The notes: a model not told the origin generated them from the sequence alone. 64,000 nt of DNA from Jacaranda mimosifolia (GCA_018894105.1 CM032121.1:18209230-18273229), one strand, 5' to 3'. Shown: positions 46,711 to 60,673, counted from the stretch's first letter. Made by a program: numbers and translations.

Positions 46711-49700
46711 TGTAACACTCCTAAAATTTGGTATTTTGGGAAAATAAGGATTTAGGAATTAAGATATTGATTAATTGAATTTCAAGGCTCAGAAAAAAAT
46801 AAAAAAGACTTAATTGCAAGACTTTTGAAATCTTTGGGGTCAATTTGCAATTCTCAGAAATTCAATTGAATGACATTTTCAAATGTTGGGGTTTGCATGG
46901 AAGGCCCTAAGTCAACTAGGGTTTAGCCATATTGTAATAAATTTGTGGGACTTGGTTGCATGATTTTATTTCTTTTTGGGGTCAAAATTGAAATATGAAA
47001 TTTGCCCCTATAAATATCCCAATTTTGCAATTCCACCCCATTTCAATTTCATTTCTTCACTGTGGCATCACTTCTTCTCCTCTGACGATCTCTCCGGCCA
47101 TGACCATTCTTGGCTATCCACTTTGTTTATATTCATCCCCACACTCTCAGCATCACAATCATACCCTATGCATACTCAAACTCCATCAATTCATCTAAAA
47201 ACATGAAGATCGAGGTTGACCTCGGTGGAGGTTGGCGGACAATGGCGGAGCAGGCCTGAACTCATGTTTTTGGGTGCTATTTCTGGTAGTTTTTAGCTTG
47301 GGGAAGATGATGGTAACCTTGCCTGGAGGTGAGACATGGTGGCGATGGAAAAAATTTGGTGAACGGAGGTGGTGGCGTAGCCTCTTTGGAGTTTCGATTG
47401 AGGGTTTTATCGGCAGCAAAACTTGAATCTAGTTAGATATTTGGACTGTTGGAGCTGAAAGGATTCGTTAGGTGGTGGTTCTAAAATTTTTCGGCGGCAC
47501 GACGGTGGCAGTGTAAGGCAGATTCTACTCTTCGATGCCATGATCGCAGCGGTAGTTTTAGTTTGTCATTTTGACACCTTGATAGTCGACTTTGGGTAAT
47601 GGAAGAAGAGGAATATTCAAGTTTATAGTCGTTATACTGTTTTAAATTCTTCCAAGTATTGTATTATATCATGAAATAAGCTTAGTATATGAATTGTATA
47701 TATATTATGAGACCATGCATGTATGGAATCTTGTACTTAGTGGGACCCAAAAATGATACCGTATTTGGCATATTTGGTTAATTGAGGTTAATGAGCAAGA
47801 AACCCTTATTTCTATAGATTTTGGACTTAAGGGAAAGAATTGAAATAATTAAGCTATTTGGACTAATATTGTTATCGATTTGGGACGACATTATAAGTTT
47901 ATTGTGTAATTAAGATATGGATTATTACACCTTTAATGGGACCGAGACAAATTATGACCTTGTCTATAATCGTCGTTTAATTAGCACTTATTGTATTGAT
48001 GATACTGATTAACGCTATAATTATCATATTAGTGAATGGTTAGTGATCTTGGACTATTGATAGTACAATAGTACATTTTGGGATTAAATGTAGATTTTGA
48101 TTGTAAGTACACTCTTTTGAATAGGTGACGAAGAAGTGGGCCCTGAGGACCAGTAGACTACCGTTTGTGGCTGATTTTTCTGAGATTTCGGAGATGAGGG
48201 TCTAACCTCCTAGGTGTTATTTTTGTATGCCTTGCGAGGGTCTGCCAATTTGGCCTTGATTATATCTATATGTTCTTGTGATAAACCCTTGTGAGGGTTC
48301 CTGTTTCTGAACTGCAACTGCTTCATGTTTATTGAAATCGGTGAATTGTTTAAGATCTTATTTGTTGCCTATTATCTGTTACTTGACTTGTATACCCCTG
48401 TGAGGGTCTGCCAATCTGGCACCTTTCTCGCACTTATTGATTATTGTGACAAACACCTGTGAGTATTTCTATTTCTATATCGTACTTGTTGAAAATCCGT
48501 ACATTATTTGATATCTAGATTGCTCTCTATTCTGATGTGTACACTTTGTGTGGGTTATTACTTGCTTCTGTTCTGGTGTCCAGAACTTTTATTACATTAT
48601 TCATTTTCTATCCCATGTACCTGACAACCATGTCAGCTGACCCCGTACTACTTGTTATCTTCTTATAAACATGTTGATTGTTCAAGTGTATCGTTGATTG
48701 TTGATTGATCGAATTTTAAAGCTCGAAAAAAAAATAGAAAGGACTTAATTGCATGAATTTTGAAATCTTTAGGGTCAATTTGCAATTTTCAAAAACTCAA
48801 TTGAATGACATTTTCAAATGTTGGGGTTTGCATGGAAAGCCCTAAGTCAACTAGGGTTCAGCCATATTTTAATAAATTTGCAGGACTTGATTGCATGATT
48901 TTATTTCTTTTTGGGGTCAAAATTGAAATATGAAATTTGTCCCCTATAAATATCCCATTTTTGCAATTCTATCCCATTTCAATTTCATTTCTTCATCGTG
49001 GCATCATTTTTTCTCCTTCGGTGATCTCTCCGGCCATGGCCATTCTTGGCTATCAAGTCTGTTTATTTTCATCCCCATACACTCAGCATCACAACCACAC
49101 CCCATGCACACTCAAACTCCATCGATTCATCGAAAAATGTGAAGACCGAAGTTGACCACGGAAGAGGTTGGTGGACGACGGCGGAACAGGGCTGAGCTCA
49201 GTTTCTGGTGGTGTTCAGCTTGGGGAAGCTGTTGGTAGCCTTGCTTGGAGGTGAGATGCGGTGGCGACGGCAAAAATTTGGTGAACGAAGGTGGTGGCGT
49301 GAACTAGCACAGCCTCTTTGGAGCTTCGATTAAGGGTTTTACCGGCAACGGAACTTGAATCCAGTTAGATATTTGGACTGCTAGAACTAAAAGAATTTCG
49401 TGGGTGGTGGTTTTGAAATTTTTCGGCGGCGGCAAACAGCAGCGTTGCGGTGGTGTTGAGGCAGATTCTGCTCCTCGACGCGATGATCGCAATGGTGGTT
49501 TTAGTTTGTCATTTTGGTGCCTTGATAGTCGACCTTGGGTAATGGAAGAAGAGGAATATTCAAGTTTATAGTCTTTATATTATTTTAAATTCTTCCAAGT
49601 ATTGTATTATATCATGAAATAAGCTTAGTATATGAATTGTATATATATATATTATGAGACCAGGCATGTATGGAATCTTGTACTTAATGGACCCGAAAAT

Positions 49701-51843
49701 GATACTATGTTTGGCATATTTGGTTAATTGAGGTTAATGAGCAAGAAACACTTATTTCTATAGATTTTGGACTTAAGTGCAAGAATTTGATTAATTAAGC
49801 TATTTGGACTAATATTGTTATCGATTTGGGACGATGTTATAAGTTTATTGTGTAATTAAGATATGGATTATTACTCCTTTAATGGGATCGAAACGAATTA
49901 TGACCTTATCTATAATCGTGGTTTAATTAGCACTTATATTATTGATAATACCGATTAACGCTATAATTATCATATTAGTGAACGGTTAGTGATCTTGGAC
50001 TGTTGATAGTACAGTAGTACATTTTGGGATTAAGAAGTGGGTCTTGAGGACCAGTAGACTGCTATTTGTGGCTGACTTTCCTGAGATTTTAGAGGTGAGG
50101 GTCTAACCTCCTCGGTGTTATTTTTGTATGCCTTATGAGGGTCTGCCAATTTAGCCTTGATTATATCTATATGTTCTTGTGATAAACCCCTGTGAGGGTT
50201 CCTATTTTTGAACTATAACTGCCTCATGTTTATTGAAATTCATGAATTATTTGAGATTTTTTTTATTACCTGTTATCTATTACTTGACTTGTATACCCTT
50301 GTGAGGGTCTGCCAATTTGGCACCTTTCTCGCACTTATCGATTATTGTGATAAACACCTGTGAGTATTTCTATTTCTATATCGTACTTATTGAAAATCCG
50401 TACATTATTTGAAATCTTGATTGCTATCTGTTATGATGTGTATACCCTGTGTGGGTTATTACTTGCTTCTGTTCTGGTGTCAAGAACTCTTATTATATTA
50501 TTCATTTTTTATCCCTTGTACCCCACAACCTTGCCGGCTGACCTCGTACTATTTGTTATCTTCTTATAAACTTATTGATTGTTCAAGTGAATCGTTGATT
50601 GCCTTGTTGGCATATTTGTTAAATTGTTCGGCCCTGTTGGCAATTGAACATTGAAAATCTTGACCCTTTTAAATATCTTGTTTGGTCAGTACTGTAAAAT
50701 ATGTGCCGGGCAGAGCAAAGAGCCACACTAGTTGACAAGGCATGTCCAGTATGGGCCTCTCTTGAGTCTATTCCTAAGCAAAGAGCCGCACTAGTTTATA
50801 GGGCATGTCCAGTGTGGGCCCCTCTTTAATTTGTCCTCGTTAGCACCTCTGAATTTCAGTATTAGAGCTCTTCTAAACTCTATTTGGTTATACTTGTGTT
50901 TATTACTTTAAAGGTTAAATTCTTATATGTTGGCATTATATCTTTCCAACCCATGGGATGTTATGGAAGGTTTTCAACTCATGGGACGTCATGGGCGGTT
51001 TTCACCAGGAAGGACGCCACATGGGGTTTGGGCCCAGGGACTAGGTCCAAAAGACGGTCGGGCGGAACAAACTAACAGACACAGGTCTTACGACTAGTAC
51101 CTATCTACGATCCTAACTTATAGGTTGCTGGATGTACCAAACTGTGAGTGACGGGATCCGACATATGACCGGCCATGCCATATATTCAAGTTATTACCCA
51201 CCAAGCGGAGTGCTTGAGCAATGGAGTAATAAGGAAGTTTTACTTATACTGTACTGACGCCCAATACTCACAATTATAATTTAATTTGGAAGTATTAAGG
51301 TTGGAATAACCAACAGTCTGTCAAGTTCGATATCATGTATATCATGTACTCTGTTGATCATGCTAAAATTTCTTACTTAATACCGAATTTTGTTCGTGTT
51401 GAAAAGTCTTGCTTATTACCGAATTTGTTTGTTGATTGTTGTATCTCAATGGTCTTCCTTCAAATCTTATCATTTTCTTTTCCCTCACTAAGTCTTTAGG
51501 ACTTACCTTTCTTGTTATTCTTTTTTCAGACTAGTCTACGTGAGAGCAGGGACTCAATGCTTTGTTTGAAGGGTTATTTTGTAATAGATTAGGTGTTGTG
51601 ATTGTATATGTAGTCTACACTTGATCGAGATAACTATCAAGAGATGTTATGGAAATGTTTGTATGAAACGTAAGATACTTGGTTGTACATATTATGCTAT
51701 GGAGTGATATTTTGGGTTAGTGCAAGTTGTTTTTCCTTTAAGTTGGTTAAATTTCAAATTCCTTAGCTATCATTTGATCTATATTTTAAGACTGAACTGT
51801 GTTGCGCCTTAGCTTGGGTGCTATCCTTAGTAGGGGTGCTACA
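46711..51843 (+). mobile_element. Nested LTR of same family, with internal duplication
   Basis: Starts TGTAACACTCCTAAAATTTGG and ends AGTAGGGGTGCTACA. It splits the outer LTR, whose sequence resumes at 51844 (tatttattctatgaattgtata). Flanks are GATTT and TATTT, one mismatch. TATA boxes (cccctataaatatccc) lie near 47009 and 48945. Without the duplication below it is about 3.2 kb. It has no coding domains. Confidence 0.8.
46765..50630 (+). repeat. 1.94-kb direct tandem duplication inside nested LTR
   Basis: About 46765-48695 and 48699-50630 are collinear copies offset by 1935 bp (for example tcttt-gggtcaatttgcaa at 46831 and 48766). The junction near 48695 falls in ttgattg repeats, which suggests slippage or unequal exchange at microhomology. 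The copies differ by many small changes, so the event is not recent. Confidence 0.85.
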
Positions 51844-53821
51844 TATTTATTCTATGAATTGTATATATTTTCCCCATGCATGGATAGTATAGTTTAGTGG
51901 ACCCGAATTCGAATTAAAAGATAATTTTTGGGTAATTAAGTTAATTGAAAGATTTAAACTCTAACTTGTGGATTTTATGGATTTGGAACCTAAGCGATAA
52001 TAATTGGGTTATTCAAGATGATATGGAATCAAGACTTGAGACATGCACGTGCTGTTATAAGCTTAGTGAACTTGAATTTGTATTATTTTATGATAGATTT
52101 GGGATTAATTGAGTTACTTGGAAGAGAAAACCCTAATTTTGTGAATGTGAGACTTAAGTGACAATAATTGGACTAATTAAGATAATTGGACTATTATTGC
52201 TGATTTGGGATAATGATATTAGGTTAATTATATAAATAAGGACCTGATTATGCCCTTTTGCTAGTATCAGTATTAATCCCGTAAATATTCCTGTATTAAC
52301 GGAATAATTAGTCGTACCGAAATGATAATATTGACCGAACCCTAAAACTGCCATATTAGCGAATAGCTATCGATCTTAGATTGTTAATAGTAAGATTGTA
52401 ATTATTGAAGATTATTAAGGTCAATTAAAGATTTTGATTGTGGATTTATTCCTTTGGTTAGGTGATGAAAGAGTGGGTCTCGCGAACTAGTAGACTCCTA
52501 AATGAGGTTGCAATTTTTTGAGACTACGAAGGTGAGGCTGCCATTTTGGCCTTGCTTATACATATCTGTTCTTGTAGAATGACCTTGTGAGGGTTCCATG
52601 TGATTGTGTCCTGTACTTGCTCTTGATTGTTGAAATCGTACCAGCTTGAGTACTTGTACTTGTTATTAGAATCGTACTCGATCGTGATTTCTTTTGTTAT
52701 TTGTTAATTGATATGTATACCCTTGTGAGGGTTATTTCTTGATTGCAATATGCTATGAGTTCGTTCTTGTGCATTATGGCACCCTAAAACTCCTGTCTAT
52801 TAATTGTTATTGTCTTGTTATCTATTACCATTCTATTAAGTGGACCCCAACTGTATTGCTTGGGCCATGCTGTTAAGCCTGTTAAGTTGTTCCTAGTGGT
52901 TATGCTCAGGACGTGCGGTTAAGCTGTTAAGTGATCCCCGCTATTAAGCTCGGGACGTGCTATTAGTAGTTCCCAGCTATTGAGCTCAGGACGTGCTGAT
53001 ATGTTCAGAATGATAGAAATAAGGGACTGCTATGACTGTCTTGATATGATCTGTTGAATTGCATCGGTTGATCTAATTTATTTTGCCTGATTGAATCCTG
53101 ATTGTTTGATTGTTTCTTGACTGCTCGTTTTTTTCCTGACTGCTTGACTGTATCCTGATATGTTTCAGCTTGACTATTAATTTACGATATGTTGAGTTGA
53201 TTCTTCCTCAACAGATCCCTATTTTCTTATGATTACGATTATCCCTCACCAAGTCTTTTGGAATTACCCTTCCGTTTTAGCTTTGATTCTCTCAGATAGG
53301 GATTAAATGAAGAACTTGGACACCAGGCCTGGACATGAAGATATTTTGTAATAGATCAGGTGTTTGAATGTATATATGGAATTGTTTAAATGTTAGGCCT
53401 AGACTTGAAACGTTATGATATGTGTTATGCTGATGTTGATGGCTTAAGGCATGTAAATATTTTGTTAGATGTAAGAAAGTGAATCAAAGTACATACTTAA
53501 TGGTTTGTCGAGTTAGTTAAGTTTGAAATTCCGCTGCTTTTGATAAGTTAAATTTGAGATTTTGTGGTATGTATATGGTAAGTTGAATGTTGTGGAACCA
53601 CTGATGGTATGTATTTAATACATATGCTGTATGATACGGGATCATCTAAGGCTTGTATTTAATATTTTGTGAAGGATTGTTTAAGTTGAAATCCACTGCT
53701 ACTTCTGATAAATTTGAAAAGTTTGTTATGGGCCTATTGATATGCATTTGGGTTCAATTTAAGATTGAACTGAGTAGAGCCTCAGCTTAGGTGCTATCCC
53801 AAGTAGGGGCGTTACATCATT

Positions 53822-56800
53822 AATTACGATAATCTTGCTTCCTTAATTCCTTCAAAAAGGATGGCTCTAGTAACCATTTGAGCTAGCCCATTTACTTCTT
53901 GGTTTTCATTTATTTACACGTATTTGAATGATATTTCAGTCATATATATCGACAGTGAAAATACCATGCTAATATATCTTTCTAAGATGGGATTTTTATA
54001 TTGAAATGAGCTTTACAACTACTTAGTTACGACTTGAGAGAGGCCGTGACATCCATTGTTTGAGCCCCTAACTCTCCCCAAGAGTTTCGATCTAATAATT
54101 AGTGTTTCATACTTAGCTTGAATATTGATATATTGAAAATCGAATTAGATCAACAACCTATCTCAATGCCTGGAAGGCAGGTCATAACGACTCTGCTCTA
54201 GCAACTTACTCTATTGTCGAGCCAACAAACATTAGGATCCATGGTTTGAGAAAGAGAAAGAGCATCTGGATTTCATGCTCAACATGCTATTCCCAATCTA
54301 AACTTGAGTGATCAGCTAAGCAATTGATAAAGCTTGGCTACTCATGGTTTTGTGAGATATATAATATAATTGATACTCCATCAGGTGAATAACGCAATGG
54401 CCAATTCTACCTCTTAAATCTGTACTTAAAAGCATGTATTTTATCAAATTTTCACTTGATATCACTAGAATTTTAGTTTGCAACATGTAGTGTCTTAACT
54501 TGATACAAGCAAAGTATAACTCTAAACAAAGCTTTTTGATAGGATGATATTGTTTTCTCCATTTTAGTCAGGTACTCGCTCAAATAGTATAAACCCCTTC
54601 ATGACCTTGATTGCGATCTTGGAGGAGGCATGCTCTATTAGAACCATCTTTATTTTCTCAGAAGCTAAGTTGTGTACCTTATGCCTAATGAATTAGTCAT
54701 TTTTCTTTAGCATATACAACTAGGAAATGATCTTTCTCTTTTCTCCTAAGTTTGATATGAGTCTTCAAAGAAAACTCACTTTCCCTAATAGTTGTTGCAA
54801 TTCATTCTTAGAGCCTGACGATTTAGCATCCTTATAACTTTGGTCTTTTTTTGTCTACTTGTGTGCCTCTTTCATGAATCGAAATTCAAGAAAAATGGGC
54901 TATGACGATTGTGAATGCACATTTAAGAGATTGAGCTCAAGCTAATGTTTTCTCATCCTCTCAAAAACCATCATTAGGTTTTATAGGTGTTCAACATAAC
55001 TTGTGGATCTTATCACTAAGTCATTAATATACACTCTTATTAAGTCCTCGATATAGTCATAAAACATACAATTCATAACCCATTGGTAGGTTGCTCCAAT
55101 ATTTTTCAAACTAAATAGCTTAACTTTCTATTGAAAGGTACCAATACCCTTGAGCATTGAAATGCTAGTTTAGGCATGTCGTCTTTAGCTGCGTACAAAA
55201 AATTGGTGGTAATCTGCATTGTCGTTGACACAAGTGAAATCGATATGCCATTGGCATCATACAATCATGTTTTGGGGATGCTAATTGATTAATTTAAAAT
55301 TCATTATTAATCAATCAATTGATTGAAATTAATTAAAATTAATTAAAAATAAATTCACATAAAACACCTATCTCTTTGTGTCTTAGCTTCATATAAGCAA
55401 AGTATAACACTGAACAATGATTTTCAATAGGATGATATTTTTTCTCCATTTCAATCAAGTACTAGCTCAAATAATATACAACCCTTTCATGACCTTGGTT
55501 GCTATCTTGGTCGAGGAATACCCAATAGTGCCTTGTTCACCCAAACCATATAATTTGAGCGACTCTCTCTTTCAAGGTGGCATCATGACCAAAGGACTAG
55601 TTGGAACCATCTTTATTTTCTCAAAAGCTTAGTTGTGTTCCTTATGCCAAATGAATTAGTCCTTCTTCCTTAGCATATGCAATTGGGAGAAGATCTTTCT
55701 CCTTCCTCTTATGTTTGATATAAGTCTTCAAAGTAAGTTCACTTTTCCCAGTAGTTGTTGCAATTCATTATTAGAGATGGCTTAACAACCTTATAGCTTT
55801 GGCCTTGTTTTCGTCTACTTGTATGCCTCTTTCATGAATTGGAATTCAAGAAAAATAGGCTATGGTGATTGCGAATGCACATTTTAAGAGATTGAGTTTG
55901 AGTTGATGCTTTCTCATTCTCTCAAAAACCTTTATTAGGTTTTATAGTTGTTCAATATAAATTTTAGATCTTATCACCAATTCATTAATATACACTCTTA
56001 TTAAGTCCTCAATATAGTCATAAAAGATACAACTTATAATCCATTGATAGGTTGCTCCAGTATTTTTCAAACTAAATAGCATAACCTTCCATTGGAAGGT
56101 ACCAATACCTTTGAGCATTGAAATACTAGTTTAGGCATGTCGTCTTCAGCTACATACACTGGTAACCTGCATTGTCGTTGACACAAGTGAAATTGATACG
56201 CCATTGGCATCATACAGTCATGTTTTGGAGATTCTAATTAATTAAGTTAATTGATTAATTTAAAAGTCATTATTAATCAATCAATTGATTTAAATTAATC
56301 AAAATCAATTAAAAATAAATTCACATAAAATAGCTATTATCTTGTGTCTTAACTTCATACAAGGAAAGTATAATGCTGAACAAAGCTTTTCTATAGGATG
56401 ATATTGTTTCTCCCAGCTCAAATAATATACAACTCTTTCATGACCGACCTTATTTGCTATCTCGGTCGAGAAATGCCCAATAGTGCATTGTTCAGGTAAA
56501 ACATATAATTTGTGCGGCTCTTTCTTTCGAGGTGGCATTATGACCAAAGGACTAGTTAGAATCATCTTTATTTTTCAAAAGCTTAGTTGTGTTCCATATG
56601 ACAAATGAATTAGTTCTTTTTCTTTAGCATGTGCAATTGGGAGAAGATCTTTCTCCTTCTGCCTAAATTTGATATAAGTCTTCAAAAAAAGTTCACTTGT
56701 CCCAATAGTTGTTGCAATTCACTACTAGAGCTTGACAGCTTAGCAGCTTTATAGCTTTGGACTTGTTTCCATCTACTTGTATGCCTTTTACATGAATCGA

Positions 56801-57310
56801 TATTCAAGAAAAAAAGGCTATAACGATTGCGTATGCACATTTTAAGAGATTGAGCTCGAGCTGATGCTTTCTCATCCTCTCAAAAACCTTCATTAGGTTT
56901 TATAGGTATTCACTATAACTTTTGGATCTTCACTAAGTTATTAATATACACTTGGTTTAAGTCCATGATGTAGTCATAAAAGATATGATTTACGACCCAT
57001 TGGTAGGTTGGTTTAGTATTTTTCAAACCAAATAGCATAACCTTCCCTTGAAGGCACCAATACCCCTAAGCATTGAAATGCTAGTTTAGGCACGTCGTCT
57101 TCAGCTACAAAAAATTGGTTGTAACCATGCATTAATTGTTGACACAAGTGAAATGGATACACCATTGGCATGATACAATCATCTTTTGGCAATGCTAATT
57201 GCTTAAGCTAATTGATTGATTTAAAATTTATTATTAATCAACCGATTGATTAAAATAATTAAAACCAATTAAAAACAAATTCACATAAAATAACTATTGC
57301 CTTATATTTT
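53822..57310 (-). pseudogene. Gypsy pol remnant with triplicated RT/RNase H segment
   Basis: On the minus strand, each of three units translates (through stops) into gypsy RT landmarks: FGLKN..ATYQ, VYINDLVI (YxDD region), VFERMRK..LELNLLKCAF and HERG. RNase H landmarks follow: VYYLSWEKQYHPIEKLC and KLRH. The part at 53822-54480 continues into an RNase H/aRNH-like segment with AKYETLI and NQEVNGLAQMVTRA. No frame is open. The layout fits a Tat/Ogre-type or Athila-type gypsy. Confidence 0.75.
54485..57310. repeat. Three tandem units of about 0.96 kb
   Basis: Unit starts at about 54490, 55379 and 56344 (motif gtgtcttaactt.atacaag). The tgagcattga motif recurs at 55151, 56112 and 57067, giving periods of 961 and 955 bp. 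The first unit is shorter because of a deletion near 54635. Units diverge by many substitutions. Confidence 0.85.
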
Positions 57311-59061
57311 CAATATGAAAATAAATTTTCCAATTGAATATGAGGAGGTTGATGATATAGAATAATAAGACCTTAAAAAGTAAAAAATAAATAAAAAGAT
57401 CTAATTAAACAAACAAATAAATAAATAAAGGACTAGTGAGTTTAACAAATTATGCCCAACAAAAGGGGCACCTAAACTCAATTGGATCAAAGCCCACAAA
57501 TTAACTTAAACAATATAAAAGCCAACTTCCAAAGCAAAGAGGGCATTTGATCATTCATAAAAAGTCTTGAGCTTTGGCCCTACACAAGCATGTTCCTAGA
57601 GTAAAAGTCCATTTTACTTAGCTGAATTTCAAAAAGGACTTTGATTCCATTTCTATGCAGCTTCAAGAAGCGTGAATTTGAAGTAATAAAGTAAGAAACA
57701 TATCCTATGTGGAGACATTAGAATTCCTCAATGATATCACGTACTAATATAATTATAAAAATTATAGACACCTTTGGCTTGAGGCTTGTTGTTCTAACAG
57801 TGTTTTTAAGGTTTATTCTACGGTGCTCGAAGGTCTCCAACAAGCGTCTCTTTTATGAAGTGAAAAGTGAATCGTGAAAGTGAACAGTGTGGTGCTCAAA
57901 CAAATATTGATAAGCTCTTCTTTTTTATTTATTTTTTATTTTTACGTTTAGTTGGGTTTTAAGCATTCATATTTATAGTTATACAATGGAATCTTATTAA
58001 TGAAGTATGACTCTTTATGAAGGATCATGATTGTTTTCTTTTAGAGCACAACAAAAAAATATAGTTAAGAAACACAATTCTTTAGTTATGAGTTGTAGTT
58101 CTACTTAAGAGTAAGGAACTCAAAAGTTATAACTCCACTGTTTGAGCTAGCTATTGAGTTGATTTTTCTGTAGAGGTGTGTCAATCAGGCAAATTAAAAA
58201 ATAAACTTTTGTCCCAAAAAATATTTTATTTGACACAGGCAACTCTTCCTAATAAGGGATAGACTCATTATACTCTTTATGATATTCTTATTTATTTCTC
58301 ACTTTTAGCTCAATTTCTTATTTAATATTATTCAATTCTAGCACATAAAATTCTATGAGCATCTCCTGAATGAGATGAATTCTTTAGCATAAGTTTCATT
58401 ATATTTTTATGTATGAAACGCCATTTAATTTTATACCAAAGTTAGTTGATGAAATATATCAAAATCTTTCAAAGACTACACATTGGCAACCATAGTCTCC
58501 AAACAATCACAAACAAACAGAAAAGTAATTGTGCTGCCAATTGAATTGCGTGCACCTCAATATAGTAAGTAGGACGGATTCATATTCTCCTTATTCAAAT
58601 TGAGAGTCTAAGGGTGATACAACCAAACATGTGTGAGCATGAAATGCACAAGACTACGAGCGATGTCATGAAATCATCAATCCCAGTTGTAGATATATGC
58701 ATTGGGTAGCATTCATCATCCACAAACAATGATTGTCAAATCGATCTTATGAAAACAATAACAAAAAAATGACCGTAGTATCCAAAGAAAATCAAAGATT
58801 CTTCTGGAATAACACCATCAAAATCACCATTAAAAAGAACCATGCGATATTATAAAACCATTTTAAATATGCTTTTGTTTTTATCTTCTATTTTCATCAT
58901 TATTTATGAGTTACAGTTTTGAAGATAGGAATAAAATTTTATTTAAAAACTTTGTTTGAAAATAACGATTAAAGTAAGCATGTAGTTAAAATTTTGGGTG
59001 AGTTAAATTTTTATACTTGAATGGACGTTTTCTTCAATATATATTAAATATTTTTAAAAAT
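57311..59061. other. AT-rich spacer
   Basis: No gene or element boundary recognised. Confidence 0.5.
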
Positions 59062-59064
59062 TAA

Positions 59065-60395
59065 GGCTTGTTCTTTAGCATTTTGGGCAAATTCTGGAAA
59101 ATATTTTGGGAGAATGGATTTTTGAGAGAAAATTTAGAGAATGTGCCAAGCGTTCCTTTTTGTTCTGGGAAAATAGGGAAAATGAATTGAAAATGAGGTG
59201 GTTGTTTTTTTTATTTTGTGGGGAGACAAATTTTACTATAAATATCAAATCAGTTAATTTTTGTTGAGTTTGTAGAATAAAAGTGATTTTTTTTTATTTT
59301 ATGGAATGCATGTATATATATTTAGAGTTGGATGATGTGTATGTGTATATTTATATATGTAATGATTGATATATGGTTGTAATAAAATAGTGTGTAATTA
59401 ATTTAATTGGTGATTTATTATGAAATTTATAATTTTATAAATTTAACATTAGCAAATGATGTATTACTTGGTAGAAAATACTTGTTCCTAAATAGTAATT
59501 ATTTATGAAGTCATAATTATGTCATAAATGTTAATATCGGCTTATATAAAAAAAATTAATTACTGTATATTAATTATAAACTAATTAGTAATTATTAATT
59601 AAAACATAATTATTTAACTATTTATTATTTCTGATTTATGTACAAATAAAACTTAATTATTGATTTAAATAAAATAATATTTTTAATAATTTATATATGT
59701 AATACTTATAACAATTCATCAAGTTTAAAAAAATAAATAATTTTATATTATATGAAATTAAATCATCTTAAATTATTTATTAAACAAATAAACATAATAT
59801 TTAACTATACGTGAATGGAATATAAAACATAATTAATATATAAATAAAAAGTATTTAAATAATTAAATAAATTACTTTAATTAATTTAAAAGATTATTTA
59901 ATTACCTTAGCTCATTACTTAAATTATACATTATTTAGTAAATAAATTACTTAGTAAAAAATCAAATAATTTTTACTTAAATTTAATTAATTTTCTCAAT
60001 AATTATTTCAATTATATTAATATTAATTTATTAAACTTAATATATTATTAAATAATAATTAAAATGGTTATTATAATTTTAAATAAATCAAAATATTAAT
60101 ATTTAATGAAGATTAATTTTTTGAAGAAGATTTATTTATTTATAATATCAAATTAAAACATCTTAAATTATTTATTAAATGAATAAATATAATATTTAAC
60201 TAATGTATTAAATATTAAATATAACTAAATACATTATTTAATTAATAATTAATTTAATTAATGCAATAAGTTATCTAGTAAATAAATTATTTAGTAATAA
60301 TATAAATAGTATTTAATTAAATTTAATTATTTTTTTGAGAATTAATTTAATTAAAATTTTAAACATAAGTTTTAGAATTTTATAAGTAGTAAAAT

Positions 60396-60429
<34 letters not shown>

Positions 60430-60670
60430 GATGAATGAAGTCAGATAGTAACAAATGAATGAGTGATGTGAAAAATACAGTGAGAAAGTGAGGGGGTAGG
60501 TGGGGGAAGGTGTAGTTTTTAGGGTATAGGGTATTTTCAAATTGTTTTGATAGGAGTTTTTTGGGTATAAAAATTTTGTGTTTTGAGAAAATGATTGGAG
60601 AATGTGTACAATTTTTGGGATTGTTTTAGGAGTTGAAAAATATTCTGGGAAAATGGTAAAGAACAAAGCC
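59065..60670. mobile_element. PIF/Harbinger-like TIR element (1.6 kb)
   Basis: Ends GGCTTGTTCTTTAGCATTTT (59065) and, inverted, GGCTTTGTTCTTTACCATTTT (60670) are near-perfect terminal inverted repeats. Both are flanked by TAA (59062-59064 and 60671-60673), the 3-bp TWA-type TSD of PIF/Harbinger. Similarity between the two ends continues with gaps for about 60 bp. The middle (about 59370-60370) is extremely AT-rich and non-coding, with (GT)n at about 60404-60428. No transposase is present. Confidence 0.65.
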
Positions 60671-60673
60671 TAA

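Larger units (their letters stand above)
45680..53816 (+). mobile_element. Solo LTR (outer), TGTAAC...TTACA family
   Basis: Starts TGTAACACCTCTAAAATTCGG and ends AGTAGGGGCGTTACA, flanked by an exact 5-bp duplication TCATT (45675-45679 and 53817-53821). No internal retroelement genes are present, so this is a solo LTR of about 3 kb after removing a nested copy at 46711-51843. The ends and size recall Tekay/Del-type chromovirus LTRs, which is an inference from memory. Open frames inside it are not genes. Confidence 0.85.

Noticed and set aside
46019..47426. Several open frames in the TGTAAC solo LTRs
   Set aside because: They lie downstream of the LTR TATA box in presumed untranslated leader; duplicate copies do not keep the frames.
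60313..60666. 117-residue minus-strand frame with a Thr-His run
   Set aside because: It spans the (GT)n repeat and the TIR of a transposon; the Thr-His run is a translated microsatellite.
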